Of a DNA stretch of 33,849 nt, positions 7,760-20,496 are shown piece after piece. The notes below the pieces were generated by a model that saw only the letters and a list, made by a program, of their open reading frames with translations, did no database searches and was not told the origin of the DNA. Numbering within the stretch: the first letter of the stretch is position 1; each line of letters begins with the position of its first letter. The position numbers and the translations under genes are program-made. Origin of the DNA: Caldilineaceae bacterium (lineage in GTDB: Bacteria; Chloroflexota; Anaerolineae; Caldilineales; Caldilineaceae); contig JAPOVP010000030.1 in the NCBI GenBank assembly GCA_026708085.1, forward strand, positions 1 through 33,849, written 5' to 3'.

Positions 7760-9223
7760 ATGCCCATCCGCCTGCTCGACTTCGATCTCCATATCCTCAA
7801 CATGCGCAACCGCATGCCCTTCCGCTACGGCATCGTCACCATGACCGCGCTGCCGCATCTCTTTCTGCAGGCGCGGATCGAGGTGGATGGCAAAGAGGCG
7901 GACGGGATCGCCGCCGAGGGTCTGGCGCCCAAATGGTTTACCAAAGTGCCCGACTCGTCAATGGCCCAGGATATCGCCGAGATGCTCGACGTAATCCAGG
8001 CGGCGTGCCGACACGCCCAGGAAGCCGGCGCGGCCGACACGGTCTTCGACCTGTGGCTGGCCGTCTACCGGGCCCAGGAGACCTGGGCCGCAGACACGGA
8101 CTATCCGCCGCTGCTGTGGTCGTTCGGCGTCTCGCTGGTGGAGCGGGCGATCATCGACGGCTTCTGCCGGGCAACGGATACGACCTTCGCCCAGGCCGTG
8201 CGAACGAACAGCCTGGGCATGCGCCTGACCGAGCTGCGCCCGGAGCTGGCCGGGCATACGCCGGCGGACCTGCTGCCGGCCAAACCCCTTGAGCGGATCA
8301 TCGTTCGGCATACGGTCGGCATGATCGATCCCCTCACCGATGACGAAGTCCTGGCCGAAGACCAGGTCGATGACGGATTGCCCGCATCGCTGGACGCTTC
8401 GATCCAGGCCTACGGACTGACCCACTTCAAGATCAAGATCGGCGGCGACATCGACGCCGACAGGGCGCGGCTGCAACGCATCGCCGCGCTGCTGGACAAA
8501 CGCAACGTCGATTACCGGCACACGCTCGACGGCAACGAGACCTATCACAACGTCGACGATTTTCGCGCCCTGTGGGAAGGCCTGAACGCCGACCCGGCCC
8601 TCCGCGGCTTCCTGCAGCGGCTGATTTTCGTCGAACAGCCCTTCCACCGCGATATCGCCCTCCGCCAAGAGGTGGGCGCGGCCCTGCTCGCCTGGCGCGA
8701 ACGGCCGCCGATCATCATCGACGAATCCGATGGGGAGCTTTCCAGCGCGCCTACCGCCCTCGAAAGCGGCTACGTGGGCACCAGCCACAAGAACTGCAAA
8801 GGCATCTTCAAAGGCATCGCCAACACCTGCCTCATCCGTCACCGCCAGCGCCAGGAGCCGGGCGTATTGCATATCATCAGCGCCGAGGACCTGTGCAACC
8901 TGGGGCCGGTGGCGCTGATGGAGGACCTGGCCGTGCTGGCGACGCTGGGCATCGAACACGCCGAACGCAACGGCCATCACTACTTCGCCGGCCTGTCGAT
9001 GCTGCCGGACGGCGTGCAGGCGCAGATCCTGGCTGCGCACGGCGACCTCTACCGCCCGCACACGACCCCTGGCGGCCGCCGTTTCCCGACGCTGGCGGTA
9101 GAGAACGGTTCTGTCAGTGTGGGCAGCGTCACGGCCGCGCCCTTTGGCCCACAAAGTGTTCTCGACCCATCGCAGTTTACGCCGGTGGCCGAATGGAAAT
9201 ACGAATCGCTGGGACTGGATTGA
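7760..9223 (+). CDS. Enolase-superfamily protein, mandelate racemase-like
   Basis: At 487 residues this is longer than most mandelate racemase/muconate-lactonising enzymes (about 360-400). Family features are FKIKIGG (a KxK base motif, about residues 223-229), the metal Asp in LDGNET (about 256), the metal Glu in FVEQPF (about 292) and IIDESDGE (about 322). Such enzymes abstract a proton alpha to a carboxylate, for example in acid-sugar dehydration. The frame is open further upstream, overlapping the isomerase gene, but ATG 7760 has GGGGGA six bases upstream and begins a typical N-terminal strand (MPIRLLDFDLHIL). The extra length lies mainly in the N-terminal half and in a C-terminal extension. 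The neighbours suggest acid-sugar catabolism. Confidence 0.85.
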   Translation: MPIRLLDFDLHILNMRNRMPFRYGIVTMTALPHLFLQARIEVDGKEADGIAAEGLAPKWFTKVPDSSMAQDIAEMLDVIQAACRHAQEAGAADTVFDLWLAVYRAQETWAADTDYPPLLWSFGVSLVERAIIDGFCRATDTTFAQAVRTNSLGMRLTELRPELAGHTPADLLPAKPLERIIVRHTVGMIDPLTDDEVLAEDQVDDGLPASLDASIQAYGLTHFKIKIGGDIDADRARLQRIAALLDKRNVDYRHTLDGNETYHNVDDFRALWEGLNADPALRGFLQRLIFVEQPFHRDIALRQEVGAALLAWRERPPIIIDESDGELSSAPTALESGYVGTSHKNCKGIFKGIANTCLIRHRQRQEPGVLHIISAEDLCNLGPVALMEDLAVLATLGIEHAERNGHHYFAGLSMLPDGVQAQILAAHGDLYRPHTTPGGRRFPTLAVENGSVSVGSVTAAPFGPQSVLDPSQFTPVAEWKYESLGLD

Positions 9224-9427
9224 ACGCACGACAAGCAGTGGCGCGGCCGGTGGGCCAACCTGATCCGGTTACGAATACGAAGCGGCAGAAACGCAACTTT
9301 AGGGCGACGGCTGTGTTTTCTCTTGTAGAACGGCATAACAATTTCGTCCTGCTTCCTTCCGCATGCGAGACTGTTCCCCCGCTCCTGCGCCGGAAGATCC
9401 GTAAGCAGAGAATTGCGCTCCCATACA

Positions 9428-10816
9428 ATGGATTCCACGACACCGCCTGCCACAGCGGAAGAAACTGAATCCCAGGAAGCTAGCATCGTTCTGGCGCCGA
9501 ACACCGACTGGGATACTGCGACCAAGAGAACGGTCCTGATCGTCCTGCTTATCGTCGGCGCGCTCATCTTCTGGATCAGCCGCCCCGTCCTGCCGATTCT
9601 GATTATGGCAGGGCTTGTCTCCTACTTCCTGATCCCGATTGTCGATCTGTGCGAACGGGTGCGCATTCCCCGCAGCGTAAGCACGATCGTCCTGTACCTG
9701 CTTTTCCTGGTTCTATTACTTCTGGCCCCCGTTCTGCTTGTGCCGGTTCTGCTGTCCCAGCTTACGGCGCTCTATTTTGATGTGCCGACAGCGGCGCGAA
9801 ACTTTCTGCACTTTCTGCAAGAGTCGGTCGCAGACCTGCCAACCAGTGGGACCATCCTCGGCCTTGATGTCACGTTCGAAGGGGTGGTGGGCCAGATCCA
9901 ACAAACGCTGGCAGACGAGATTGCGGTGGAACGCTTCCTGCCCGGCGCGCAGCAGATTCTGGACTATGTCAATCAGCTTCTGAGTACGGCGACGAACGTT
10001 GTGAGCAGCACCGCGACAATCGGCTTAACGGTGGTTGGCAGCATCGTCAATATCGTCGTCTTCCTGCTGCTTCTCTTCTTTATCAGCCTGTATTTGACCA
10101 AAGACGCGCCCCGCATCCAACGCTATGTGGAAGGGCTGTTCCCGACTGAGTACTATTCGGAAGGCGTGGAGTTGATGCGCCGGCTGCGTAACATCTGGAA
10201 CGCCTTCTTCCGCGGGCAGCTCATCCTCTCTTTATCGATCGGCGTGGCGACCTACTTCTCACTGAGCCTGATGGGGATGCGGGGGGCGCTGATTCTGGCG
10301 ATCCTGGCCGGCGCGCTCGAAATCCTGCCCAATATCGGCCCCATCCTGGCGATGATCCCAGCCGTCATCATCGCCCTGGCGCAGGGGAGTTCCACGCTCG
10401 AACTGAGCAACCTCAATTTCGCTCTCCTCGTAATCGGGGTCTACTTCATCATTCAGCAGCTGGAGCATCAGCTTCTCGTGCCCCGCGTAATCGGCACCAG
10501 CGTCCATCTGCATCCGGTCGTGGTGGTGTGCGGCGTTGTCGTGGGCGCAAGCGTAGGGGGGATACTGGGCGCGTTTCTGGCCGCGCCGGTCATCGCCAGC
10601 TTGCGGCTGATCGGCAGCTATACCCACGCCAAACTGCTTAACTATCAACCCTTCAGCGACCGCCGTCCGGTCGCGGAGGGGCAGCGCGCCGGCGTCTACC
10701 GCAGGGTGGTTGTTTCGGAAACCGAGGACGCGGCTGCACGCCCCGAGATGGAATTGGAAGAGGACGCGCACGCGCCGCCCGCTTCCCAGACCGCCAACTC
10801 ACCCGCAGGCGATTAG
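9428..10816 (+). CDS. AI-2E family transporter (PerM/YdiK-like permease)
   Basis: This 462-residue integral membrane protein has about eight hydrophobic segments: two near residues 35-75, one near 80-105, a pair around 200-225, and a cluster from about 265 to 400. The pattern, including LFFISLYLTKDAPRI and a PNIGPILAMIPA-like helix, fits the AI-2E/PerM family. Members are proposed to export small molecules, some by sodium/proton antiport; quorum-signal export is shown for only a few. A hydrophilic acidic tail follows. The start could be TTG 9413, but ATG 9428 is preferred by codon type, although its ribosome site is weak. The gene converges on tsaD with 27 bases between. Confidence 0.9.
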   Translation: MDSTTPPATAEETESQEASIVLAPNTDWDTATKRTVLIVLLIVGALIFWISRPVLPILIMAGLVSYFLIPIVDLCERVRIPRSVSTIVLYLLFLVLLLLAPVLLVPVLLSQLTALYFDVPTAARNFLHFLQESVADLPTSGTILGLDVTFEGVVGQIQQTLADEIAVERFLPGAQQILDYVNQLLSTATNVVSSTATIGLTVVGSIVNIVVFLLLLFFISLYLTKDAPRIQRYVEGLFPTEYYSEGVELMRRLRNIWNAFFRGQLILSLSIGVATYFSLSLMGMRGALILAILAGALEILPNIGPILAMIPAVIIALAQGSSTLELSNLNFALLVIGVYFIIQQLEHQLLVPRVIGTSVHLHPVVVVCGVVVGASVGGILGAFLAAPVIASLRLIGSYTHAKLLNYQPFSDRRPVAEGQRAGVYRRVVVSETEDAAARPEMELEEDAHAPPASQTANSPAGD

Positions 10817-10843
10817 ACGCGGCACCTCCATCCCCCAGTTCGT

Positions 10844-12121
10844 TCAACGCTGCATCGAATCCACCAAAGGCAGACTCGCATATACATCGAGGTCGAGGAA
10901 GTCGCGCGGAGTCGCTTGTGCTGCCGCTTCCGCATCGTGCCCATTCCGCTGGCCCGTCGCGGCGTGTTGCCGGGCCGGAGCATATGACTGCCTGTAATAG
11001 GCCGCGGCGCCGATCATGGCCGCATTATCCGTGCACAGAAACAGAGGCGGACAGTGCAGCGGCAGACCGATCTTGGCAAAATGCTGTTCAGCCGCGCGGC
11101 GCAGCAGCCCGTTGGCGCTGACCCCGCCGCAGATACAGACCTGCTTCACGCCAAACTCGGCGGCGGCGTCCGCGGTTTTGCCCACCAGCACATCCACCAC
11201 CGCCATCTGAAAGGCGGCGGCAATGTCGGCCGCGGTCTGCGTCTGGCGCGCCTCCGCTCCTTCACGTTCTAGCTGCCGCATCAGATTGAGGACGGCAGTC
11301 TTCAGTCCGGAGAAGCTGAAATTGAAGCGGTGCTCGCCATGTACGGGCAGGACGGTGGGCAGGGGAGACACCTGCGCGTCCGGCTGGCGTTCTGTCCGCC
11401 GGCCCGGCCGCATGAGCGGGCGAGGGAGGTGGAAACGGCGCGCATCCCCGCTCTCCGCGGCCGCCTGAATCGCCGGGCCGCCCGGATAACCCAACTCCAG
11501 GAGACGCGCTACCTTGTCGAACGCCTCCCCGGCGGCATCGTCCAGGGTCGCGCCCAGGAGCCGGTAGCGGCAGTGCCCCTCCATCAGCACGAGCTCCGTA
11601 TGGCCGCCGGAAACGATCAGAATCAGCGCCGGGAACTGTTCCGATGCGCTGCCACTTCGCTGTTTGCGCGCGATGCCATCCCCTGAGGCCGAAGATTCGG
11701 CACCGGGCGAACTATCCGGATACAGCCAGTTGCTGTAGACGTGCCCTTCCAGATGATTTACTGGAATCAGCGGCAGGCCGCTGGCGAAGGCCAGCCCTTT
11801 TGCCAGATTGACGCCGACTAGAAGGCTGCCGGCCAGGCCCGGTCCATTCGTGACGGCGATGGCGTCCAGCTCGCGCACATGCGCGACCGCGGCATCGGCC
11901 AGAGCCTCTTCGACAACAGTCTGAATGGCGAGAACGTGCTGGCGGCTGGCGACCTCCGGATAGACGCCGCCGAAGCGCCGGTGGAGCTCAATCTGGCTGG
12001 CGACCCGGTTGCTGAGGATATGGCGGCCGTCCGCCACAACCGCGGCCGCGGTCTCATCGCAACTGGTTTCGATGGCGAGGATGCGGCATTCTGGCGAGCG
12101 GCCTGCGTTCGTCGACCTCAC
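10844..12121 (-). CDS. tsaD: tRNA N6-adenosine threonylcarbamoyltransferase
   Basis: TsaD transfers the threonylcarbamoyl group to A37 of ANN-decoding tRNAs, together with TsaB, TsaE and TsaC. The 425-residue protein has the ASKHA ATPase signatures [11 protein letters not shown] (14-24), the metal-binding HLEGH (His123 and His127), VSGGHTEL and a late CTDNAAMIG motif. It is longer than typical (about 340) because of a low-complexity insertion of about 25 residues after HVYSNWLYP and a second one around residues 230-250, both Ser/Arg/Gly-rich. The GTG start at 12121 overlaps the stop of the upstream transferase gene by four bases (GTGA), implying translational coupling. Confidence 0.95.
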   Translation of the reverse strand: MRSTNAGRSPECRILAIETSCDETAAAVVADGRHILSNRVASQIELHRRFGGVYPEVASRQHVLAIQTVVEEALADAAVAHVRELDAIAVTNGPGLAGSLLVGVNLAKGLAFASGLPLIPVNHLEGHVYSNWLYPDSSPGAESSASGDGIARKQRSGSASEQFPALILIVSGGHTELVLMEGHCRYRLLGATLDDAAGEAFDKVARLLELGYPGGPAIQAAAESGDARRFHLPRPLMRPGRRTERQPDAQVSPLPTVLPVHGEHRFNFSFSGLKTAVLNLMRQLEREGAEARQTQTAADIAAAFQMAVVDVLVGKTADAAAEFGVKQVCICGGVSANGLLRRAAEQHFAKIGLPLHCPPLFLCTDNAAMIGAAAYYRQSYAPARQHAATGQRNGHDAEAAAQATPRDFLDLDVYASLPLVDSMQR

Positions 12122-13203
12122 TTGTCTTCACCCAAGGTGGACGGGCGCGCTGCCCAGATCAAGACGAGCAGACCGACGATGGCCAGCCCGATCAGCGCCA
12201 CCAGTTTGTAGAGGCGGTCATCCAGCAACAGGGTCAGGCCGCCGAAAAGCGCGCAGAAGGCCCAATAGCCAACTACGATAGTGTGCTCGGCCAGTCCTTT
12301 GTCGCGCAGACGCAGATGCAGGTGGTCGCGACCACCCTGACCCACGGAGACGCCCCGCCGCGGACGGCTGTAGATCAGCCACACAACGTCCAGAATCGGC
12401 AGGCCGAGAATCAGCAGAACGGTGGCAAGCCTGGCCCCGCCGATAATCCCCAACGCGGCCAGGGCAAAACCGAGGAAATAGCTGCCGCTGCTGCCCATGA
12501 AGACCCGCGCCGGCGCAAAGTTGAAGAACAGGAATCCCACTCCGACGCCGAGCAGCGCCACGGGCAGAACCGCCACGCTCAGTTGGGGCGGATGGGTGAA
12601 GAAGATCATGTGAATGGCAAGTATAGCGCAGAAGATGACGGTCACGCCGGCAACCAGACCGTTCAACCCGTCAAGGAAGTTGACGGTATTCATCATTCCC
12701 ATGAACCAGAATAGCGTCAACGGGCCGAGCAGCCACCAGGGAAAGCCATCCGGGCCGAAGAGAAAGCCGCTTGCGAACGGGTTGTTGACGTGCTTGATGA
12801 AGATCAGGCCGGCGATCGCGATCAAGCCGGCGACAACCTGAATTGCGAATTGGGGGCGCCAGGAGAACTCATAGCGGTCATCGAGAAAGCCGAATATCGC
12901 GCAGAAGGCGCCGCCAATCAGAAGAGCGATAAACCGGCGGCTCTCCTTGGGGTCGTTTTGGGGCGGCAGCCAGGAGGCGTCAAGCAGGGGCAGCGCCCCG
13001 GACATGAGCAGAAGAAGCGCGAAAACGGTCAGGGTAAAGGCGGCGAAGATGGCCAGCCCGCCGGTGCGCGGCACAACACCCGCGTGTTTGCGGCGCTCGC
13101 CCGGACGGTCCACCAGGCCGAGCCGGTGGCCGAGCCGCACGGTGACCGGCGTAAGAATGAGGGTAAGAATGAGGGCGGCGAGAAGAATCGAGAGGTAGAA
13201 CAC
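12118..13203 (-). CDS. Undecaprenyl-phosphate GlcNAc-1-phosphate transferase (WecA/TagO/MraY family)
   Basis: This 361-residue polytopic membrane enzyme transfers a sugar-1-phosphate to undecaprenyl phosphate and starts synthesis of cell-surface glycans. Family motifs are [19 protein letters not shown] (about 36-53), the metal-binding LDDRYE (about 106-111), [15 protein letters not shown] (about 172-186), [10 protein letters not shown] (about 237) and the cytoplasmic loop [18 protein letters not shown] (about 278-295). These favour WecA/TagO over MraY, since the HxH-type loop HLHLRL is present. About eleven hydrophobic helices are visible. It overlaps tsaD by four bases and lies 42 bases after asnS, all on the minus strand. 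Confidence 0.92.
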   Translation of the reverse strand: MFYLSILLAALILTLILTPVTVRLGHRLGLVDRPGERRKHAGVVPRTGGLAIFAAFTLTVFALLLLMSGALPLLDASWLPPQNDPKESRRFIALLIGGAFCAIFGFLDDRYEFSWRPQFAIQVVAGLIAIAGLIFIKHVNNPFASGFLFGPDGFPWWLLGPLTLFWFMGMMNTVNFLDGLNGLVAGVTVIFCAILAIHMIFFTHPPQLSVAVLPVALLGVGVGFLFFNFAPARVFMGSSGSYFLGFALAALGIIGGARLATVLLILGLPILDVVWLIYSRPRRGVSVGQGGRDHLHLRLRDKGLAEHTIVVGYWAFCALFGGLTLLLDDRLYKLVALIGLAIVGLLVLIWAARPSTLGEDK

Positions 13204-13245
13204 GGTCGTGACCGGATAAGCTCGGGAAGCGGGCGCTCCCAGGAC

Positions 13246-14589
13246 CTAAGGGCGCATCGAGCCAAGCGTACGCGGGAACGCGATCGCCTCGCGCAGATGC
13301 GTCAGGCCGCAGATCCAGGCGACGGTCCGCTCCAGGCCCAGACCGAAACCGCTATGCACAACGGTGCCGTAGCGGCGCAGGTCGATATACCAGTCAAACG
13401 CGGCCATCGGCAGTTCGTGCTCCTCGATGCCGGCGACCAGCTTGTCGACATCGGCCATACGCTCACTGCCGCCGGTGATCTCGCCGTACCCCTCCGGCGC
13501 CAGCAGATCGACGCTGCGGCAGACCTCCGGCCGGTCCGGTTCCGGCTCCATGTAGAAGGCCTTCACCTGTGTGGGATAGTGATGGACAAAGACCGGCTTG
13601 TCGAACTGGGCGGCAATGTAGGTCTCGTGCGGGCTGCCGAAATCATCGCCCCACTCGATATGGGGCACCTTGTCCCCGTACCCGGGCACCAATTCGCCGG
13701 CCGCAGCGGCGCGGTTGACCATGTCCACCGCCTCGTCGTAATGGATGCGCGGGAAACTGGGCGTCACCTGTTCCAGGGTGGAGGTGTCCCGTTCCAGCAG
13801 CTTCAGTTCTTCTTCATTTTCCTCCAGACAGCGCTGGACGATGTGGCTGACGAACTGCTCCTCGATCTCCATCAGCCCGTCCAGACCGCAGAAGGCGATC
13901 TCGGGCTCCACCATCCAGAACTCCTGCAGATGGCGGCGCGTTTTGCTCTTCTCGGCGCGAAAGGTCGGCCCGAAGCAGTAGACTTTGCCAAAGGCCAGGA
14001 TAGTGGCTTCACTGTAGAGCTGGCCGGTCTGGGCCAGGTAGGCAGGCTCACCGTGGAAATCGATCTCGAAGAGGGTCGTTGTGCCTTCGGCGGCGTTGGG
14101 CGTGAGGATGGGCGTGTCCACGTTGAGGTAGCCGTTGCTGTCCAACCAGTTGCGGATGGCGCGAATGACGGTCGCCCGAACCCGCATTATCGCCCACTGG
14201 CGGCTGGAGCGGATCCAGAGATGGCGATTCTCCATGAGGAACTCCACGCCATGCTCTTTGGGCTGAATCGGGTACTCATCCGCGATCTGGACCACTTCCA
14301 GGCCGGCCACGTCCAGCTCATAGCCGCCGGGGATGCCCGGCGCGCGGGCGTCCTCTTTGACAGTGCCGGTAACCCGCAGGCTGCTCTCCTGGGTGAGCGC
14401 GCGGGCCAACTCGAACGCCTCCGCGCTGACATTACCCTTGAACACGACCGCCTGGCAAATACCCCCGCCATCGCGCACCTGCAGGAACTGGAGCCGGCCT
14501 TTGCCGGTCTTGGTATAGAGCCAGCCCTCAAGGGTTACCACCTCGCCCACATGCGCGGACATCTGCCGAATCGCGATCACTTTGCCCAC
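13246..14589 (-). CDS. asnS: Asparaginyl-tRNA synthetase
   Basis: This class IIb synthetase charges tRNA-Asn with asparagine. The 447-residue protein has the N-terminal OB-fold anticodon-binding domain (residues 1-110; [25 protein letters not shown]), then the class II core: motif 2 with [25 protein letters not shown] (about 215-240) and motif 3 with [16 protein letters not shown] near the C-terminus. Length and lack of an aspartate-type insertion support AsnS over AspS. The ATG at 14589 is three bases after the stop of the upstream basic-protein gene, so the two are in one transcript. Confidence 0.95.
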   Translation of the reverse strand: MGKVIAIRQMSAHVGEVVTLEGWLYTKTGKGRLQFLQVRDGGGICQAVVFKGNVSAEAFELARALTQESSLRVTGTVKEDARAPGIPGGYELDVAGLEVVQIADEYPIQPKEHGVEFLMENRHLWIRSSRQWAIMRVRATVIRAIRNWLDSNGYLNVDTPILTPNAAEGTTTLFEIDFHGEPAYLAQTGQLYSEATILAFGKVYCFGPTFRAEKSKTRRHLQEFWMVEPEIAFCGLDGLMEIEEQFVSHIVQRCLEENEEELKLLERDTSTLEQVTPSFPRIHYDEAVDMVNRAAAAGELVPGYGDKVPHIEWGDDFGSPHETYIAAQFDKPVFVHHYPTQVKAFYMEPEPDRPEVCRSVDLLAPEGYGEITGGSERMADVDKLVAGIEEHELPMAAFDWYIDLRRYGTVVHSGFGLGLERTVAWICGLTHLREAIAFPRTLGSMRP

Positions 14590-14592
14590 AGC

Positions 14593-15234
14593 TCAGTCCT
14601 CTGTAGCGGTGCCCTGGCGGCCCTCATCACCGAGGGATGAATCCTCATTGGCGGTGCTCTCATCCGCCATCTCATGCCCGAAGCCGGGGGCTTCCTCCTG
14701 GTCCTCGCCGCCGCCGGGCGAGTCCGTGTCCGGCTCGTTGACCTCCCCGTTTCCGCCGTCTTCAACTGTCGAGTCTGCACTCGGGTGGAACCACTCATCC
14801 AGCTGCTGCCCGATACTCTCCAGAAGATACTCCATGCCCACCGGCGGGCCGATTGCGGTTGCGCCGGCAAGATTCAGCGAATGATCGGCCTGGAACTCCC
14901 CGCTGCCCCCATCCCGATATGTGGGCCGGATTACATGAGTATAGATATACACCTCGGTCTGCGGCTGACTCTCCTCTTCGGCACGCTGCACCTGACTTTC
15001 CTGCCCGCGCGTCGCCCTGCCGCGCCGCCGGGAAGAGCGCCGCCGGTTCTCGCTGCGGCGGCGATTCTGGCTTTTTGAACGAGTTCGCTGCTCGGGCTGG
15101 GCATCATCTCTGTCCGCCCTCTGCTCGGCAGCGAGAGACGCATCCTGACCGCCCTTCCGCCGGCGGCGGCGGAAGTAGCGGCGCTTTCTGGGCCTCCCTC
15201 TGTCCTGCTTATCGGGTGGTTCGGTCGTTGCCAT
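14593..15234 (-). CDS. Unknown protein, basic N-terminus and acidic C-terminus
   Basis: I do not recognise this protein of about 213 residues. The N-terminal 80 residues are extremely rich in Arg, Lys, Ser and Gln (for example RKRRYFRRRRRKGG), as in nucleic-acid-binding tails. A short ordered-looking stretch follows (EVYIYTHVIRPTYRDG to EYLLESIGQQLDEWF), and the tail is acidic and Gly/Ser-rich. ATG 15234 with AAAGGAAA upstream is preferred; a start further upstream would add an unlikely leader. It sits just before asnS on the same strand, so a role in translation or RNA metabolism is possible, but this is only context. The charge segregation suggests a disordered RNA-associated protein. Confidence 0.65.
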   Translation of the reverse strand: MATTEPPDKQDRGRPRKRRYFRRRRRKGGQDASLAAEQRADRDDAQPEQRTRSKSQNRRRSENRRRSSRRRGRATRGQESQVQRAEEESQPQTEVYIYTHVIRPTYRDGGSGEFQADHSLNLAGATAIGPPVGMEYLLESIGQQLDEWFHPSADSTVEDGGNGEVNEPDTDSPGGGEDQEEAPGFGHEMADESTANEDSSLGDEGRQGTATED

Positions 15235-15259
15235 GGAAAACGATTTCCTTTCGCAAAAC

Positions 15260-16024
15260 CTATGGTGATTCGCCGCCGGCCACAGTACTCTGTGCAATCA
15301 GTTCACCGTTGGGATTGCGCAGAATAACCGTCGAGCCGACTTCCCAGGCCGCTGCATCCCGGCCCCAATAGCGATTGATGCTGTTGTCCTCTCCGGATCC
15401 TGTGTTCAGACGAATCCCGCTGCCGGGGAACAGAAGGATGTTGCTGAAAGTATAGATCGGACCCCCATCGCGACTGAGGGTCCACCCTTGCAGGTCAACG
15501 GCGCCGTCGCTGTCGTTCACGACCTGCACCGACTCCACGGCCAACTCACCGGCATTCTCGATGCGCAGTTGCAGACCCCGCTGCGGGAGACCAACCGCGG
15601 CGCCCCCTAGCGCTCCCTGCTGTTTAGAGACGGGAATCTTAAGCCGTTGACCAACGTAGACGATATTCGGATCGGCCAGGTCGTTTATCTCCATCAACCT
15701 GTTCGCAGAGACGCCGTAACGCGCCGCGATCGCCGACAAACTGTCCCCTGGCTTAACGGTATAGATCTCCGTCTCACCCGGCTCAGGCGTCGGCGCGACT
15801 TCGGTAGGGGTTGCGGACGGGGAGGAGCCGCCCTCTGCGTCTGCCTGTGCGTTCCCGGATGTTGGCGTTGCAATCAGAACTACCGCTGGCGCCGGTGTTG
15901 CAGGCACGACCAACTCCTCCGGTTTGGGCCGCCGCTGCTCCGCTATCCATACAACAGTCACGGCAATCGTCAGACTGACTAAGGCGTTGACGAGGATGAA
16001 AAAGACGAGAAGACGGCGATTCAT
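15260..16024 (-). CDS. Membrane-anchored LysM and lamin-tail domain protein
   Basis: This 254-residue protein has an N-terminal hydrophobic anchor (residues 5-27), a Pro/Thr/Ala-rich linker (35-85), a LysM peptidoglycan-binding domain (86-131; YTVKPGDSLSAIAARYGV, then YVGQRLKIP) and a beta-sandwich of the lamin-tail type (about 148-250; VQVVNDSDGAVDLQGWTLSRDGG). LysM binds GlcNAc-containing polymers, so the protein should tether to the cell wall from the membrane. Lamin-tail domains in bacteria occur on secreted or surface proteins and may bind ligands. The gene is followed 26 bases later by the basic unknown gene, and it heads the minus-strand cluster that ends with tsaD. Confidence 0.85.
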   Translation of the reverse strand: MNRRLLVFFILVNALVSLTIAVTVVWIAEQRRPKPEELVVPATPAPAVVLIATPTSGNAQADAEGGSSPSATPTEVAPTPEPGETEIYTVKPGDSLSAIAARYGVSANRLMEINDLADPNIVYVGQRLKIPVSKQQGALGGAAVGLPQRGLQLRIENAGELAVESVQVVNDSDGAVDLQGWTLSRDGGPIYTFSNILLFPGSGIRLNTGSGEDNSINRYWGRDAAAWEVGSTVILRNPNGELIAQSTVAGGESP

Positions 16025-16411
16025 TTACCTGCAGTGGCCTGTGGCTCAGGGAAGAGATGGCCAGCGGACACCACTAGCCACTGGCCACGGGCACATTGTA
16101 GCACAGATCGCTGAAACTATGTACTGATGTAGTATTCTTCGCATAGGCCGCTGCTACCTTGACGGGCCGTGGCAACAGAGCAGGATCCGCTACATTGGCG
16201 GTTTCCCTGTGCATGGTAGAATAGGCGGTGCAGCCCGGACGGCGGTCCACTTGGTTCGGGGCTGACAGGACAGATGCGCATTCACATCGGAGAACCGCTA
16301 TCCTCCGTGTTTCGTATGGTGTAAGGGGAGGCGAGACGCCCCCATCGATTTTGCCCGCCGCTGCATGTCCGAACCACTGGAGCCGGCAACGGGCAAACAG
16401 AGGGATGCTAT
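16025..16411. promoter_or_regulatory. Intergenic region with probable secA promoter
   Basis: No gene is evident. TTGGCG (16195-16200) and TAGAAT (16217-16222), spaced 16 bases apart, make a reasonable sigma-70-type promoter, giving a leader of about 180 bases. A small GC hairpin, GGCG-AGA-CGCC, lies near 16328-16341. The long leader might carry regulation, but I see no conserved riboswitch. Confidence 0.4.
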
Positions 16412-19348
<2,937 letters not shown>

Positions 19349-19414
19349 CTTCCAGGGCCTTGTCGAGCGGCGCCTGGCAACCACAACGGGGATGGAGGAG
19401 GGAATCGCAAGACG

Positions 19415-20455
19415 ATGCCCCAGGTCAACCCTGCAATCATGGTTTGGGCCCGCGAGACGGCCGGCCTTTCCCAGGAGGAAGCGGCCAAGAAGTTGGGTCT
19501 TCGAGACAGTCCTAGGTCATCTGCGGTAGAGAAGCTGGCCTTTATTGAGCGCGGCCAAAAAGAACCGTCTCGGCCCCAATTGTTAAAGATGGCGGGACAG
19601 TACCGCCGCCCCTTGCTCACATTTTATCTCTCCAAACCACCGCAAAAAAGCAACCGGGGGGTGGACTTCCGCACCCTGCCCCAAAGTGAGTATTCCCCTG
19701 AAGAAGCGCTGTTGGACGCGTTGATCCGGGAGATCAGGGCGCGCCAGAGCATGGTGCGCGTCATCATGGAGGATGAAGACGAAGCAGTGCCGCTGCCTTT
19801 CGTTGGATCCCACCGCATAGAAGATGGCCGCGCGGCAGTCCTGGAATCACTGCAGGCGGTGCTGGGACTCACTACGTCTGATTACCGCACCCAGCCGAAC
19901 GCACCACTCGCTTTTGCTCTGTTGCGCAAGAGCGCTGAGGAGGCGGGTATATTCGTTCTGCTCAAGGGGGATTTGGGCAACCACGTAACCGCGCTTGATA
20001 CAACGATCTTTCGAGGATTCTCTATCGCCGACGAAGTAGCTCCCTTTATCCTGATCAACGATCGGGACGCCAGATCTGCCTGGCCGTTCACCCTAATGCA
20101 CGAAACAGTGCATCTTCTGCTCGGCAATACCGGAGTTAGCGGAGGCAGTGCGGAGAACGAGGTAGAGCGATTCTGCAACGACGTTGCCGGGGAATTCCTT
20201 CTACCTACAAGGGACTCGGAGCGACTCAACCTTAACGACAGTGATGAAATCGACGCCATCACGGCGAAAAGCAGCGAACAGGACGGTGGGTCCAGCTACT
20301 ACAGGACGCGCCGCCATCGACTGGGCAGCCGGATAATTGGGCTCGTGAAGCGTATGATGGCAGCAGATGCTCTCTCAACCTCCAAGGCGGCGCAGATCTT
20401 GGGGGTTAAACCCAGACAGGTACAGCCGTTGCTGGACACCGGCAGTTCACGATAA
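19415..20455 (+). CDS. HTH-type ImmA/IrrE family metallopeptidase
   Basis: This 346-residue protein combines an N-terminal XRE-type helix-turn-helix (about residues 10-65; ETAGLSQEEAAKKLG, then LAFIERGQKEPSRPQLLKMA) with a C-terminal ImmA/IrrE zinc peptidase. The active site HEXXH is seen as MHETVHLLLG (His229, Glu230, His233), and a third ligand region VERFCNDVAGEFLLP follows about 25 residues later. Such proteins cleave or antagonise repressors to switch on mobile elements or stress genes, and many are antitoxin-like partners of small PIN-type toxin genes. No such partner follows here: only 41 bases separate it from the convergent rarA gene. The ribosome-binding site GGAGGAGG is somewhat distant from the ATG. 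Confidence 0.85.
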   Translation: MPQVNPAIMVWARETAGLSQEEAAKKLGLRDSPRSSAVEKLAFIERGQKEPSRPQLLKMAGQYRRPLLTFYLSKPPQKSNRGVDFRTLPQSEYSPEEALLDALIREIRARQSMVRVIMEDEDEAVPLPFVGSHRIEDGRAAVLESLQAVLGLTTSDYRTQPNAPLAFALLRKSAEEAGIFVLLKGDLGNHVTALDTTIFRGFSIADEVAPFILINDRDARSAWPFTLMHETVHLLLGNTGVSGGSAENEVERFCNDVAGEFLLPTRDSERLNLNDSDEIDAITAKSSEQDGGSSYYRTRRHRLGSRIIGLVKRMMAADALSTSKAAQILGVKPRQVQPLLDTGSSR

Positions 20456-20496
20456 GCGATGCCTGTGCTTTGCCTCCCCCAAGAACATCTGCCTCT

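Noticed and set aside
12790..14640. 616-codon plus-strand open frame over asnS and the transferase
   Set aside because: It runs antisense to two recognised genes and has low-complexity residues without motifs.
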